Positions 9,269-16,437 of a stretch of 64,000 nucleotides of DNA are shown piece by piece (the first letter of the stretch is position 1; every line of letters begins with the position of its first letter). Source of the stretch: Hyphomicrobiales bacterium (GTDB taxonomy: Bacteria; Pseudomonadota; Alphaproteobacteria; Rhizobiales; Rhizobiaceae). A program made the translations under genes and the position numbers. Where the stretch lies: assembly GCA_900471525.1 (NCBI GenBank), contig UCEZ01000008.1, forward strand, positions 1-64,000, read 5' to 3'. A model generated the notes under the pieces. The model made no database searches, had not been told where the DNA came from, and saw only the letters and a list, made by a program, of their open reading frames with translations.

Positions 9269-10257
9269 ACGATCAGGCATTCGATGAAGCGAAGGTAATG
9301 CCGGATGCGGCGGTGCTGGAGACGGTGCGGCAGGCGATCGGCGACTATAACGAGGCACGACCGGGCCTGGAGCGGGCGATGGAGTGGCGGCTGACGGTGA
9401 TCATGGGGATTTACGCCGTCGTCGCCGTGGTGGTCTTTTTCATGATTGTCAGCAAGATCGGAATCGGCGAGGGGCTGGGGGCGGTGATCGCCATATTGTT
9501 CGGCATCGGCTGGGGGCTTTACAATTTCTGCATGAAGCCGGTCCGGGATTTCCAGCAGAACCTGCGCAACCGCATGCTGCCGCTGATCTTCGGCTTTGTC
9601 GAAGAACTGCGTTACACCAAGGGTCTCATTCCGCGCTTCATGGAGAAGTTTCCGAAGCCGGCGCTGTTGAAATACGGAGTGGCGGAGCATGACGATGCGA
9701 TTTCGGGCCTGCACGACGGCATGCACTTCATGCTCTCGGAAGCGGAACTGAAGACAGGCGGCAAGAACAAAACCGTGCTGTTCGACGGTGTGATTTTCCA
9801 TTTCTATCTCGATCAGCCGTTTCCCGGCATCCTTGCCGCGGCCAAGCGACCAACCGGAATGCAGAAATTCGCGCAGGAGCTGTTTGGGACGGGGAACCTG
9901 CACATCATCGAGAGCGGCGATCCGGAAGTCGACGCGACGCATGAATTCCGCACCGATAATACGACGGCTGCACGGCCGCTGATCGAGGGGCCGCTGGTGA
10001 AGGCGCTCGACTATCTTTCAGGCGTCTGGCGCGACGACGTCGTGCGTATTGCCCTGTCCAACCGCGAGTGTTTTCTACTGGTGCCGACCAAGAAGAACTT
10101 CTTCGAACTGCCTGATATCGCCCATGACATCAATTTCGACCGGCATGTCGAGCCGATGATCCGCGATCTGGTGACGCTTCTCGTCACGGCGCGACTGGTC
10201 AGCAAGATCGCACAGCAGCCTTCCCAAGCGCCAGCAGGGGATGCAGGGGCCGTTTGA
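9265..10257 (+). CDS. DUF3137 family membrane protein, paralogue 3
   Basis: The start overlaps the previous stop as ATGA, with AGGAGG eight or so bases upstream. The 330 residues begin MNDQAFDEAKVMPDAA. Two membrane helices follow near 45-66 and 74-94, then the soluble domain with EATHEF-like and FELPDIAHDINFDRHVEP blocks shared with paralogue 2. Three consecutive DUF3137 genes with at least one coupled junction imply a hetero-oligomer or staged duplication. The last 180 bases of this gene recur about 1,030 bases downstream (11105-11296), see the pseudogene entry there. Confidence 0.8.
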   Translation: MNDQAFDEAKVMPDAAVLETVRQAIGDYNEARPGLERAMEWRLTVIMGIYAVVAVVVFFMIVSKIGIGEGLGAVIAILFGIGWGLYNFCMKPVRDFQQNLRNRMLPLIFGFVEELRYTKGLIPRFMEKFPKPALLKYGVAEHDDAISGLHDGMHFMLSEAELKTGGKNKTVLFDGVIFHFYLDQPFPGILAAAKRPTGMQKFAQELFGTGNLHIIESGDPEVDATHEFRTDNTTAARPLIEGPLVKALDYLSGVWRDDVVRIALSNRECFLLVPTKKNFFELPDIAHDINFDRHVEPMIRDLVTLLVTARLVSKIAQQPSQAPAGDAGAV

Positions 10258-10353
10258 TGCGAGGGTACGGGGCTACAGTACAGCTCAATTGGCAAAGCGG
10301 CTTGGACTGATTAAAGTCTTCACAACTCGGATTTGCGGAAAAGGAAGCCCCCC

Positions 10354-10800
10354 ATGAACAACCCGCATCTTAGCAGGGATATGTTGATCTTAGCCAGTCT
10401 GATGGACAAGGATGGTTTCAGCAAGAAGCTGCGAGAAACGCTGAGTGACCGTGGGCTTGCGTCTCATATGAATGATACAAAATGGGATGCGCTTTGTTCC
10501 GCCATGAACAATGAACTGCCGTTTCCACCATCCTACCAAGAAAAATGGGTGATGGAAGATGAGCCGTTTCCTGAGACACTCGGAGACTGGGGGATTTCCC
10601 CGGAGAGTCTCAAAGGCCTGCATGTTGAGTGGATACGGATTATTCCAAAATACGTTGATGACAGAAGACCGGAAACCGAGCTTCAAGATTGCTCAGAACA
10701 ACTCCGTCTCGTCTTGAAAAGACTTCGGATACCTTTTGTGGAGAAAGATGGTTTCTTCACAGTCTATGGCCATGCTTCCGGCATTCATTTCGACAATTAA
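10354..10800 (+). CDS. Hypothetical protein, DUF6678-like
   Basis: ATG 10354 (MNNPHLSRDMLIL) is preceded by AAGGAAG at 10341-10347, so I prefer it to the TTG 21 bases upstream. The 148-residue product has NDTKWDALCSAM, ELPFPPSYQEKW, and LGDWG...HVEWIRIIPKY, ending with FFTVYGH. The W-rich middle and the YGH end resemble the small DUF6678 family, but I am not certain of the family. There is no signal peptide or membrane segment. Codon usage is less GC-biased than the DUF3137 genes. It sits inside the segment bounded by the direct repeats, so it is probably cargo of that insertion. Confidence 0.6.
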   Translation: MNNPHLSRDMLILASLMDKDGFSKKLRETLSDRGLASHMNDTKWDALCSAMNNELPFPPSYQEKWVMEDEPFPETLGDWGISPESLKGLHVEWIRIIPKYVDDRRPETELQDCSEQLRLVLKRLRIPFVEKDGFFTVYGHASGIHFDN

Positions 10801-10826
10801 CGTGCCCACGATTTACGGGCGCGGGG

Positions 10827-11101
10827 TCAGGCCGCAGCCAGGCAGGCCGTAAACGCCGCCGAAGCTGCCACGGCAAGATAGGCGAAGTAGGATGGATGAA
10901 TGCCGTCAGCTGTGTATTTCGATGCCGTGCCATCCACCTTCCACTTGCCGTCCGTCGCCGTGTTCTGAATGACCGTCTTGATGTCAATCACACCGCGCAA
11001 CGGGTGCCCCACGTCTGCCGCCCGAAGCGCGCCGCCTGTCCCAACCGCGACGGCCACACGCCTGCCGACATAGGCGCGCCATCCGCCAGCCAGTCGTTCA
11101 T
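10827..11101 (-). pseudogene. 5'-truncated SGNH/GDSL-type hydrolase fragment
   Basis: Reading the minus strand from about 11101 gives GHERLAGGWRAYVGRR, then a Gly/Ala-rich stretch, then TADGIHPSYFAYLAVAASA near the end, stopping at TGA 10827-10829. The DGIHPS element followed by a helix is the catalytic Asp-x-x-His block at the C-terminus of SGNH/GDSL hydrolases. The rest of such a protein (Ser, Gly and Asn blocks) is missing. The reading frame is cut exactly where the duplicated DUF3137 fragment begins, so this is the stump of a gene truncated by the rearrangement. Some 75 residues can be read from an internal GTG. Confidence 0.55.
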
Positions 11102-11287
11102 GTCCTGCTGGTGCCGACCAAGAAGAACTTCTTTGAACTGCCCGATATCGCCCATGACATCAATTTCGACCGGCATGTCGAGCCGATGATCCGCGATCCG
11201 GTGACGCTTCTCGTCACCGCGCGACTGGTCAGCAAGATCGCACAGCAGGCTGCGCAAGTGCCAACGGGGGATGCGGGGGCCGTTTGA
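11102..11287 (+). pseudogene. 3'-end fragment of a DUF3137 gene (duplicate of paralogue 3)
   Basis: The frame reads LLVPTKKNFFELPDIAHD and continues through NFDRHVEPMIRD to a TGA at 11285-11287. This is about 60 residues equivalent to the C-terminus of paralogue 3. Most differences from the parent are silent; one changes Leu to Pro, and a few fall in the last 20 residues. No start or upstream domain is present. The pattern of mostly silent change suggests it came from a related functional gene and was not a fresh local duplication. Confidence 0.75.
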
Positions 11288-11363
11288 TACGAGGGTGATA
11301 TGGGGGCCTGTTGGCCCGAAGCGGACTACCCCACTTCCATCCATGAGCGTAGTGCCGCCAGAG

Positions 11364-11678
11364 CTACCAGGTGGAATGTTCCCGTCCTGTGGAGGACGGC
11401 TTGCTTTGCTGGCTAAGCGCGCGCTTCTCGGATGCGCGATCCATCCGAGCGCCCACGATGCTGCCGATGATGATGCCGAATGTTCCAACTGCAATCGCGG
11501 TGAGCAACTCAACCAATCCTGGGGTCAAACCCCAGCCAAATGTCACCATATACGCAATCAGGTAGCCGATCGGAAAAGAAAAACATCCGGATACGGCAGC
11601 CAATCTTAGTTCGTGTTGATGTTCCACCTTGACCTTGCCCAAGATTGCCATGTTTTGATATCCCTTCAACATCGTCAT
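11364..11678 (-). CDS. Small two-helix membrane protein, last gene of a four-gene operon
   Basis: The start ATG 11678 overlaps the stop of the upstream gene (ATGA), which supports translational coupling; an internal ATG at 11651 (MAILGKV) is an alternative. The 104-residue product has two hydrophobic helices, about residues 26-48 (LAAVSGCFSFPIGYLIAYMV) and 54-76 (LVELLTAIAVGTFGIIIGSI). A basic, Ser-rich tail follows. Such small Gly-rich hairpins insert in the inner membrane. No family is recognised. The context is three other small unknown genes read in the same direction. Confidence 0.6.
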   Translation of the reverse strand: MTMLKGYQNMAILGKVKVEHQHELRLAAVSGCFSFPIGYLIAYMVTFGWGLTPGLVELLTAIAVGTFGIIIGSIVGARMDRASEKRALSQQSKPSSTGREHSTW

Positions 11679-11953
11679 TCTTCCAGATCGCGGGACTTGA
11701 TCACGTCGCGGTCGTGGTTCTCAGTTGCAAGGACTGCAAGCTCTTTGGTGGCGGCGTAGCCTTGGCAAATTTCATACTGGCTCGTGTTGGAACCGATGGC
11801 GTTGGACCAGCACCACGTCCCGGTAAATAGCGAGCGCCTGTCGCGGCTCACTCTGCCGATCATTCTTTCCCCGTCGTATCCAAGAAAATCGCTTTCCGGG
11901 GAGAGATACATTGGAACCCAATTGTAGATGTTGGACAAATCTTCGGTACGCAT
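11675..11953 (-). CDS. Hypothetical protein, third gene of small-gene operon
   Basis: I choose ATG 11953 (MRTEDLSNIYNWVPMYL) because a GCAAGG ribosome site lies about seven bases upstream; a longer start at 12073 has none. The 92-residue product is rich in Trp, Tyr and Arg (MIGRVSRDRRSLFTGTWCWS) and ends in a charged tail. There is no signal peptide or membrane helix, so it is probably cytosolic. No family is recognised. Its stop overlaps the start of the membrane-protein gene downstream, so the two products are probably made in linked amounts. Confidence 0.55.
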   Translation of the reverse strand: MRTEDLSNIYNWVPMYLSPESDFLGYDGERMIGRVSRDRRSLFTGTWCWSNAIGSNTSQYEICQGYAATKELAVLATENHDRDVIKSRDLEE

Positions 11954-11993
11954 TTTGCTGCCTTGCTTCAACGAGGTGACCTCCGTTTCGGGG

Positions 11994-12212
11994 TCATCGT
12001 ATTCCCGCCTGGTGGGGATGCGCAGCGCGCAAATTGTTCTCCATGGATACGCGTTCCTGCCCGGACGCTTCATCCCGAAGCCGGTATTGCGGCGACTGGT
12101 CTTTCTCGGGCAGAAGCGCCGTGATGCTGTACGTTTCTGCCGCAGACGGGAAAATTCCTGTTCGACTGGAGAGGCAAACCTCCGTACCGATCGTGAATTT
12201 GTGATGGCTCAT
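11994..12212 (-). CDS. Small SH3-like protein (72 aa), second gene of small-gene operon
   Basis: The start ATG 12212 overlaps the TGA of the upstream gene (ATGA at 12209-12212). The product begins MSHHKFTIGTEVCLSS and carries YSITALLPEKD, QYRLRDEASGQERV and MENNL in order. From memory, this layout matches a widespread family of roughly 70-residue rhizobial proteins with 'HKF..G..V', 'Y.I..LLP', 'QYRIK' and 'ERVV.E..L' blocks, which is probably a small beta-barrel fold. The family has no known role to me. The conserved pattern and the coupled start make this frame real, although a longer frame from 12350 reads across it. Confidence 0.6.
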   Translation of the reverse strand: MSHHKFTIGTEVCLSSRTGIFPSAAETYSITALLPEKDQSPQYRLRDEASGQERVSMENNLRAAHPHQAGIR

Positions 12213-12478
12213 GCTGATTGACCGAGACCATCGCGCCGGAGCAGTTCTTCTATAGCTTCCGCATCCACTGGCAGCATGCGGCTCACATTGCCGTTGGCCG
12301 ATGTTGGGGGAATGGTGATGAACGTGGCGACCCGGCGATAGGCAAGCCAAGAGATGCCCTCTATCAGTTCTTCGTCCTCGTTCAATTCATAGTCGCCGGG
12401 TCCTAGCGGATATTCGAGACCGTCCAGCAAGGCCGGTGCGTTGAAGTGAATGGTTCTGTGTTGTGTCCGTGTCATCAT
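12209..12478 (-). CDS. Hypothetical rhizobial protein (89 aa), first gene of small-gene operon
   Basis: ATG 12478 (or the adjacent ATG 12475) follows a GGAGA element about eleven bases upstream. The product has RTIHFNAPALLDGL, GPGDYELNEDEELIEG and SWLAYRRVATFITIP, then an acidic helix. The block order of 'HF..P..L.G......GDY....DEE.IEG.S..AYRRVAT' is shared, in my recollection, by many short rhizobial proteins of unknown function. It is soluble and acidic. As the first gene of four minus-strand small genes with two ATGA overlaps, it probably sets expression of the whole unit. Confidence 0.6.
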   Translation of the reverse strand: MMTRTQHRTIHFNAPALLDGLEYPLGPGDYELNEDEELIEGISWLAYRRVATFITIPPTSANGNVSRMLPVDAEAIEELLRRDGLGQSA

Positions 12479-12597
12479 GATTGTCGTAGTCTCCGTTGTG
12501 TCGGTCAAACCGGTTTGCGCGATCCAATTTCACCCGTCCGCCGTTTTTGGCGTGGGCTCGGGCATCGCAACACTTCCTTCCAATGCTGAACGCGGAG

Positions 12598-12744
12598 CTA
12601 CCAAAGGTAGCCCTTGAACGTTACGTAGGTTAGGAATGCCAAGCTGAGTGCCGGGGTCGATTTGATCAGGAATTCGACATAGCGGAACCGGCGAACGGAG
12701 CTGCCAAGGTCAGACCAATGCCTGTTGTGGAGAGTGGAAGACAT
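12598..12744 (-). CDS. 48-residue putative membrane micro-protein
   Basis: ATG 12744 follows a near-perfect ribosome site (AAGGAGG, then seven bases). The frame runs 48 codons to TAG 12598-12600. The first 21 residues are polar and basic (MSSTLHNRHWSDLGSSVRRF). Then comes a hydrophobic segment, FLIKSTPALSLAFLTYVTF, long enough for one membrane helix, ending KGYLW. The positive-inside rule would leave the N-terminus in the cytosol. The strong ribosome site is the main support. No family is recognised. It lies just upstream of the four-gene operon, on the same strand but separated by about 120 bases. Confidence 0.6.
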   Translation of the reverse strand: MSSTLHNRHWSDLGSSVRRFRYVEFLIKSTPALSLAFLTYVTFKGYLW

Positions 12745-13096
12745 CGATCGTCCTCCTTACGATTGGGGCAGGGTAGCAAACCCTTACGCGGCCGCGCCCG
12801 TGTTGATGGCTGCCGACGGTAGAACAGTGCGCGCTAAAGACGCCAATAGCAAACGCTTTGTAGAAATGCACTGAAGCATCGGCGGCTATTGGCGCAAAAC
12901 AGAGCCCCCACCCGGCTTGCAGGCGGGGGGGTGTCAAGCTCTGATTGAAGCCCATGAAGTGGTGAAAATGGGCGATGCGTTCGTGGCGCGGGCAATATTC
13001 GAACAGCTTTGAAGCGCTGCCGATTCCTTCTTGAAGTCGGTGCAAAGCGCGGTACATGCTGCACGCCTTTCTCCCTCGACTTCCCAAGGATTCGCC
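12745..13096. other. Gene-free stretch with a composite hairpin
   Basis: I see no gene with a credible ribosome site here; several overlapping minus-strand frames look random. At 12900-12943 there is a nested hairpin: outer arms CAGAGC/GCTCTG and inner CCCC(A)CCCG/CGGGGGGG around a nine-base loop. It has no T-run, so it is not an obvious terminator. The left end (about 12750-12850) should contain the promoter of the 48-residue gene. Confidence 0.4.
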
Positions 13097-13450
13097 ATGC
13101 CATTTTCGCTTAATTCGGCCGCCATATTGCCGATCGTGCTGCTCGTTCTGTCAAATGTCTTCATGACCTTCGCCTGGTACGGGCATCTGAAATACACGTC
13201 GTCGCCGCTCTACATGGCCGTCATCGCCAGCTGGGGTATTGCCTTCTTCGAATATTGCCTGGCGGTTCCGGCCAACCGGATTGGGCATGAGGTCTATTCG
13301 GCGGCCCAGCTGAAGACCCTGCAGGAGGTGATTACGCTTGTGATCTTTGCCGGTTTCTCGGTGTTCTGGCTGAAAGAATCCCTGACCTGGAATCATGCCA
13401 TCGGCTTCTGCCTGATCGCCGGCGGAGCCGCCTTCGTCTTCAAAGGTTAA
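13097..13450 (+). CDS. DMT-superfamily small membrane protein, DUF486
   Basis: ATG 13097 (MPFSLNSAAILPIVLL) has AAGGA seven bases upstream. The 117 residues form four hydrophobic helices (about 8-30, 38-58, 75-95 and 98-115). Between them are the DUF486 signature elements FMTFAWYGHLK and WGIAFFEYCLAVPANRIG, and the protein ends with WNHAIGFCLIAGGAAFVFKG. It is the usual length for this family of small drug/metabolite-transporter-like proteins, for which no substrate is established. It stands alone, 83 bases before the DUF1800 gene on the same strand. Confidence 0.88.
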   Translation: MPFSLNSAAILPIVLLVLSNVFMTFAWYGHLKYTSSPLYMAVIASWGIAFFEYCLAVPANRIGHEVYSAAQLKTLQEVITLVIFAGFSVFWLKESLTWNHAIGFCLIAGGAAFVFKG

Positions 13451-13533
13451 ATTTATGTCATGATTGAGTTAATCCGCAGAATTGCCACAAGCGCTCCGTA
13501 ACGCTCAGCGGAGATATCCAAGGGCCAAGCCTT

Positions 13534-15027
13534 ATGAGTCTGACGTTTTCAACCATGGCGGCATTGCGGTTCGGCACGGGTTTCAGGCCCGGGGAGATTC
13601 CGCCTGACAGCGTCGAGGAAATGCTGGGGCAGCTTGACGCCGGCCAGCGGGAGACGCTGGTTTTTCCGGACGGCGGCCTTGCTGCTGGGAGAGAGCGGAT
13701 TTCCGACACGCTTTCGGGGCTTGCCGAGCTCACGCTGGCTGGCAAGGACCTAGATGCGGTGACCAAGCGCGCCGATCGCATACGATACCTCAGCGGGCTC
13801 AACAATCTGCTGACAAAGGACGAGCATGCCCGGTTCATGCAGGCCGTGTTTTCGCCCAACGGTTTCAACGAGCGGCTTGCCTCATTCTGGCTCAACCAGT
13901 TCAGCGTCAGCACCCGCAAGGAAGGTTTTATGCGGTTGCTTGTGCCGGTCTACGAGGCAGAGGCGATACGGCCGCATATGGCCGGGCGGTTTGCCGATCT
14001 GGTCAAGGCCGCGGTGCTGCATCCGGCCATGCTGATCTATCTCGACCAGGTGAAATCCTTCGGTCCGACATCGCCGCAGGGCATCAAGCGCAAGGCCGGC
14101 CTGAACGAAAATCTCGGGCGCGAGCTTTTGGAACTGCACACACTCGGGGCCGGCAGCGGCTACACCCAGGCCGATGTCCGCAATGCGGCCTATGTGCTGA
14201 CCGGCATGACTGTCGATCGCAATACCTATCGCTCCCGCTATGCCGTGAACATGGCTGAACAGGGAGCGCGCGATGTGTTCGGCAAGACCTATGGCGGCAA
14301 GGTCCGCGAGCAGGGCGATATCGTCGCCATGATCGAGGATCTTGCGGCAACACCGGAAACACGCAGCCACATCTGCCGCAAGATTGCCCATCATTTTCTG
14401 TCGGACACGCCGCCGCCCGAAGTGGTGGAGGCGATGACCGTGGCCTGGAAGCACAATGACGGCGAGCTTACTGCTGTCTATGCGGCGATGCTTCGCCACC
14501 CCCGAAGCTGGGAGGAAGAAGGCCAGAAAGCCAAGTTGCCGTTCGACTATATTGTATCGGGACTGCGGGCGCTTTCAGCGGAGGAAAAGGACATGCGGGA
14601 TCTGGGGTTCGCCCCGGTGAAACAGGCAAGGGCGGAGCCGGCTCCTAATGGCGAGAGCATGATGCCGGCAATGGCGCTCGACACAGACAGCAGGCCTCTC
14701 GATCCAGCCACCAGCAGGCTGCGTCCCAACCCGCTGACGGTGTCGGCCGTGGCACGGCTCGGCCAGCCACTCTGGCGGCCATCGAGCCCCGCCGGTTTCG
14801 ACGACGGTTTTTCGACCTGGATCGCCGGCGGGCCTTTGGCGGACCGGATCGCATGGGCGCGGCTCGCCGCAGCCAAGCTCGGCGGCAATCGTGATCCGAG
14901 GGCCTTCCTGCAGGAAACGTTGCGCGACGCGGCGCGGCAGGACACCATTGACATCGTATCGAAGGCACCGAACCGGCAGATGGGGCTTGCGCTTGTGCTG
15001 GCATCGCCCGAATTCAACAGAAGGTAG
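13534..15027 (+). CDS. DUF1800 domain protein
   Basis: The 497-residue product begins MSLTFSTMAALRFGTGFRPG. The early AALRFGTGFRPGE block, a central FWLNQFSVSTRKEG, and NLGRELLELHTLGAGSGYTQADV are characteristic of DUF1800. Further features are KTYGGKVREQGD and the HICRKIAHHFLSDTPP element. These proteins are nearly always encoded next to a DUF1501 protein, as here seven bases downstream, and the pair is often exported. No clear signal peptide is visible in this copy. The biochemical role is unknown; links to surface or exported proteins in other bacteria are context knowledge only. Confidence 0.9.
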   Translation: MSLTFSTMAALRFGTGFRPGEIPPDSVEEMLGQLDAGQRETLVFPDGGLAAGRERISDTLSGLAELTLAGKDLDAVTKRADRIRYLSGLNNLLTKDEHARFMQAVFSPNGFNERLASFWLNQFSVSTRKEGFMRLLVPVYEAEAIRPHMAGRFADLVKAAVLHPAMLIYLDQVKSFGPTSPQGIKRKAGLNENLGRELLELHTLGAGSGYTQADVRNAAYVLTGMTVDRNTYRSRYAVNMAEQGARDVFGKTYGGKVREQGDIVAMIEDLAATPETRSHICRKIAHHFLSDTPPPEVVEAMTVAWKHNDGELTAVYAAMLRHPRSWEEEGQKAKLPFDYIVSGLRALSAEEKDMRDLGFAPVKQARAEPAPNGESMMPAMALDTDSRPLDPATSRLRPNPLTVSAVARLGQPLWRPSSPAGFDDGFSTWIAGGPLADRIAWARLAAAKLGGNRDPRAFLQETLRDAARQDTIDIVSKAPNRQMGLALVLASPEFNRR

Positions 15028-15034
15028 ACCGCTG

Positions 15035-16219
15035 ATGGGCATGGACGACAAGATGGCGCTCAGTCGCCGCGCCTTTCTGACATCCGCCTGCTGCGTGGCC
15101 GCCGCACCGCTGATGACATCGATGACGCTGGCAGCTGCACCCGGTGACAAGCGGCTGGTGACGATTATCCTGCGCGGCGCCATGGACGGGCTGCATCTTG
15201 TCCAGCCCTATGAGGACACGGCCTTCAAGCTCTATCGGCCGACGCTCGCGGCAACGCCGGACAATGGCCTGATTGACCTCGACGGCTTCTACGGACTGAA
15301 TACCTACGCCAAGGACCTGCTGCCGCTGTGGAAGCGGGGCGAACTGGCCTTCGTGCAATCGGTGTCCACGCCCTACCGCGACGCGCGCAGCCATTTCGAC
15401 GGACAGGACGTGCTGGAGAACGGCGGGGTCAGCGTCGGCGAGGAAAAGACCGGCTGGCTGAACCGGGCGCTGTCCACCATTCCATCCGTGCATTCGCGCA
15501 AGGCGATCGACGTCAACACGTCGGCGGAACTGGTGCTCAGCGGCGACAACGACGTCGAGGTCTGGTCGCCGCGCACCGATCTGGCTATGAAAAGCGACGA
15601 GCGCAGCTTCTTCGAGCGGCTGTACAAGAATGACCCGCAATTTGCCAAGGCGATGGCCGATGCGGCGGTGACCGACTTTTCCGCCGACGAACTCTATGCC
15701 GACGAGAAGCGTGGCGCCAAGGCCGCCGACGTGGCGCGGCTGGCGGCCGGCATGCTGATGCAGGATTACCGCATCGCCAGTTTCTCGATCACCGGATGGG
15801 ATACCCATGCCGGCCAGAAGGCGGCGTTCAAGGCGCCTGCCGCCGAGCTGACGACCGCGATCCTGACCATCCGCGACACGCTCTCGCCCGCCGTCTGGAA
15901 AGACACCATCGTCGTCGCGGTCACCGAATTCGGCCGCACCGTGCGCGAAAACGGCTCGTTCGGCACCGACCACGGCACCGGCGGACTGGCGGTGATCGCC
16001 GGCGGCGGCATCGATGGCGGCAAGGTGATCGGCAAATGGCCGGGGCTCGACGAGAGCAAGCTCCTGAACGGCCGCGACCTGATGCCCACCGGCGACGTGC
16101 GCGAGCTGGCGGCGGCGATGCTTTACCGGCAGTTCAACATTTCACCCGACAGCCTGACGGGCTCGATCTTCCCGGGGTTGGATTTCGACCGGTCGTCGGT
16201 TTATCTCAGGTCTGTCTGA
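15035..16219 (+). CDS. DUF1501 domain protein with Tat-type signal
   Basis: ATG 15035 starts eight bases after the DUF1800 stop. The 394 residues begin MGMDDKMALSRRAFLTSACC. The SRRAFL twin-arginine motif and the following hydrophobic stretch indicate Tat export to the periplasm. The domain shows VTIILRGAMDGLHLVQPYED, SHFDGQDVLENG, GWDTHAGQKAAF and TEFGRTVREN...DHGTGG. These match DUF1501, which has an alkaline-phosphatase-like fold with possible sulfatase or phosphoesterase ancestry. With DUF1800 it probably forms a functional pair; substrate unknown. Confidence 0.9.
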   Translation: MGMDDKMALSRRAFLTSACCVAAAPLMTSMTLAAAPGDKRLVTIILRGAMDGLHLVQPYEDTAFKLYRPTLAATPDNGLIDLDGFYGLNTYAKDLLPLWKRGELAFVQSVSTPYRDARSHFDGQDVLENGGVSVGEEKTGWLNRALSTIPSVHSRKAIDVNTSAELVLSGDNDVEVWSPRTDLAMKSDERSFFERLYKNDPQFAKAMADAAVTDFSADELYADEKRGAKAADVARLAAGMLMQDYRIASFSITGWDTHAGQKAAFKAPAAELTTAILTIRDTLSPAVWKDTIVVAVTEFGRTVRENGSFGTDHGTGGLAVIAGGGIDGGKVIGKWPGLDESKLLNGRDLMPTGDVRELAAAMLYRQFNISPDSLTGSIFPGLDFDRSSVYLRSV

Positions 16220-16437
16220 CGGTTGAGCGCGCCTGAAAAACCCGGGGGGCCTCACTCCTGGCGGTGAAAACCTGACGATTGGTACCCGACACAGACTTCC
16301 GTTTTGGGTGGTGAGCGGTCATTGGCGGAGAGCCAGCGTGGCTCGCTAGCCTCAATCCCGAAATTTGATATCCTCCAGGAACGCGCCTATAATCACGCGC
16401 GGGCTAGGCCGCCCAGAATTCTGACCGAGGCGCTGCG

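Larger units (their letters stand above)
10077..11296 (+). repeat. Direct repeats (about 190 bp) bounding a 1-kb island
   Basis: The 3' end of DUF3137 paralogue 3 plus a few bases past its stop (10077-10266) recurs at 11107-11296. By eye there are about 13 differences over 185 bases, roughly 93% identity, many of them at third codon positions. The stop and the following GCGAGGGT/ACGAGGGT match too. Between the copies lie a DUF6678-like gene and a truncated hydrolase. The layout resembles an insert that arrived with its own version of the gene's 3' end. Confidence 0.75.

Noticed and set aside
10285..10330. A complete tRNA gene next to the DUF3137 array
   Set aside because: Only a D-arm-like stretch and a weak anticodon-like stem exist. 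No T-loop or acceptor stem, so not reported as a tRNA.
11994..12350. Longer frame (118 codons) covering the 72-residue SH3-like gene
   Set aside because: The part upstream of 12212 overlaps the previous gene in another frame and reads as His/Pro/Arg-rich noise. The coupled ATG at 12212 is the likely start.
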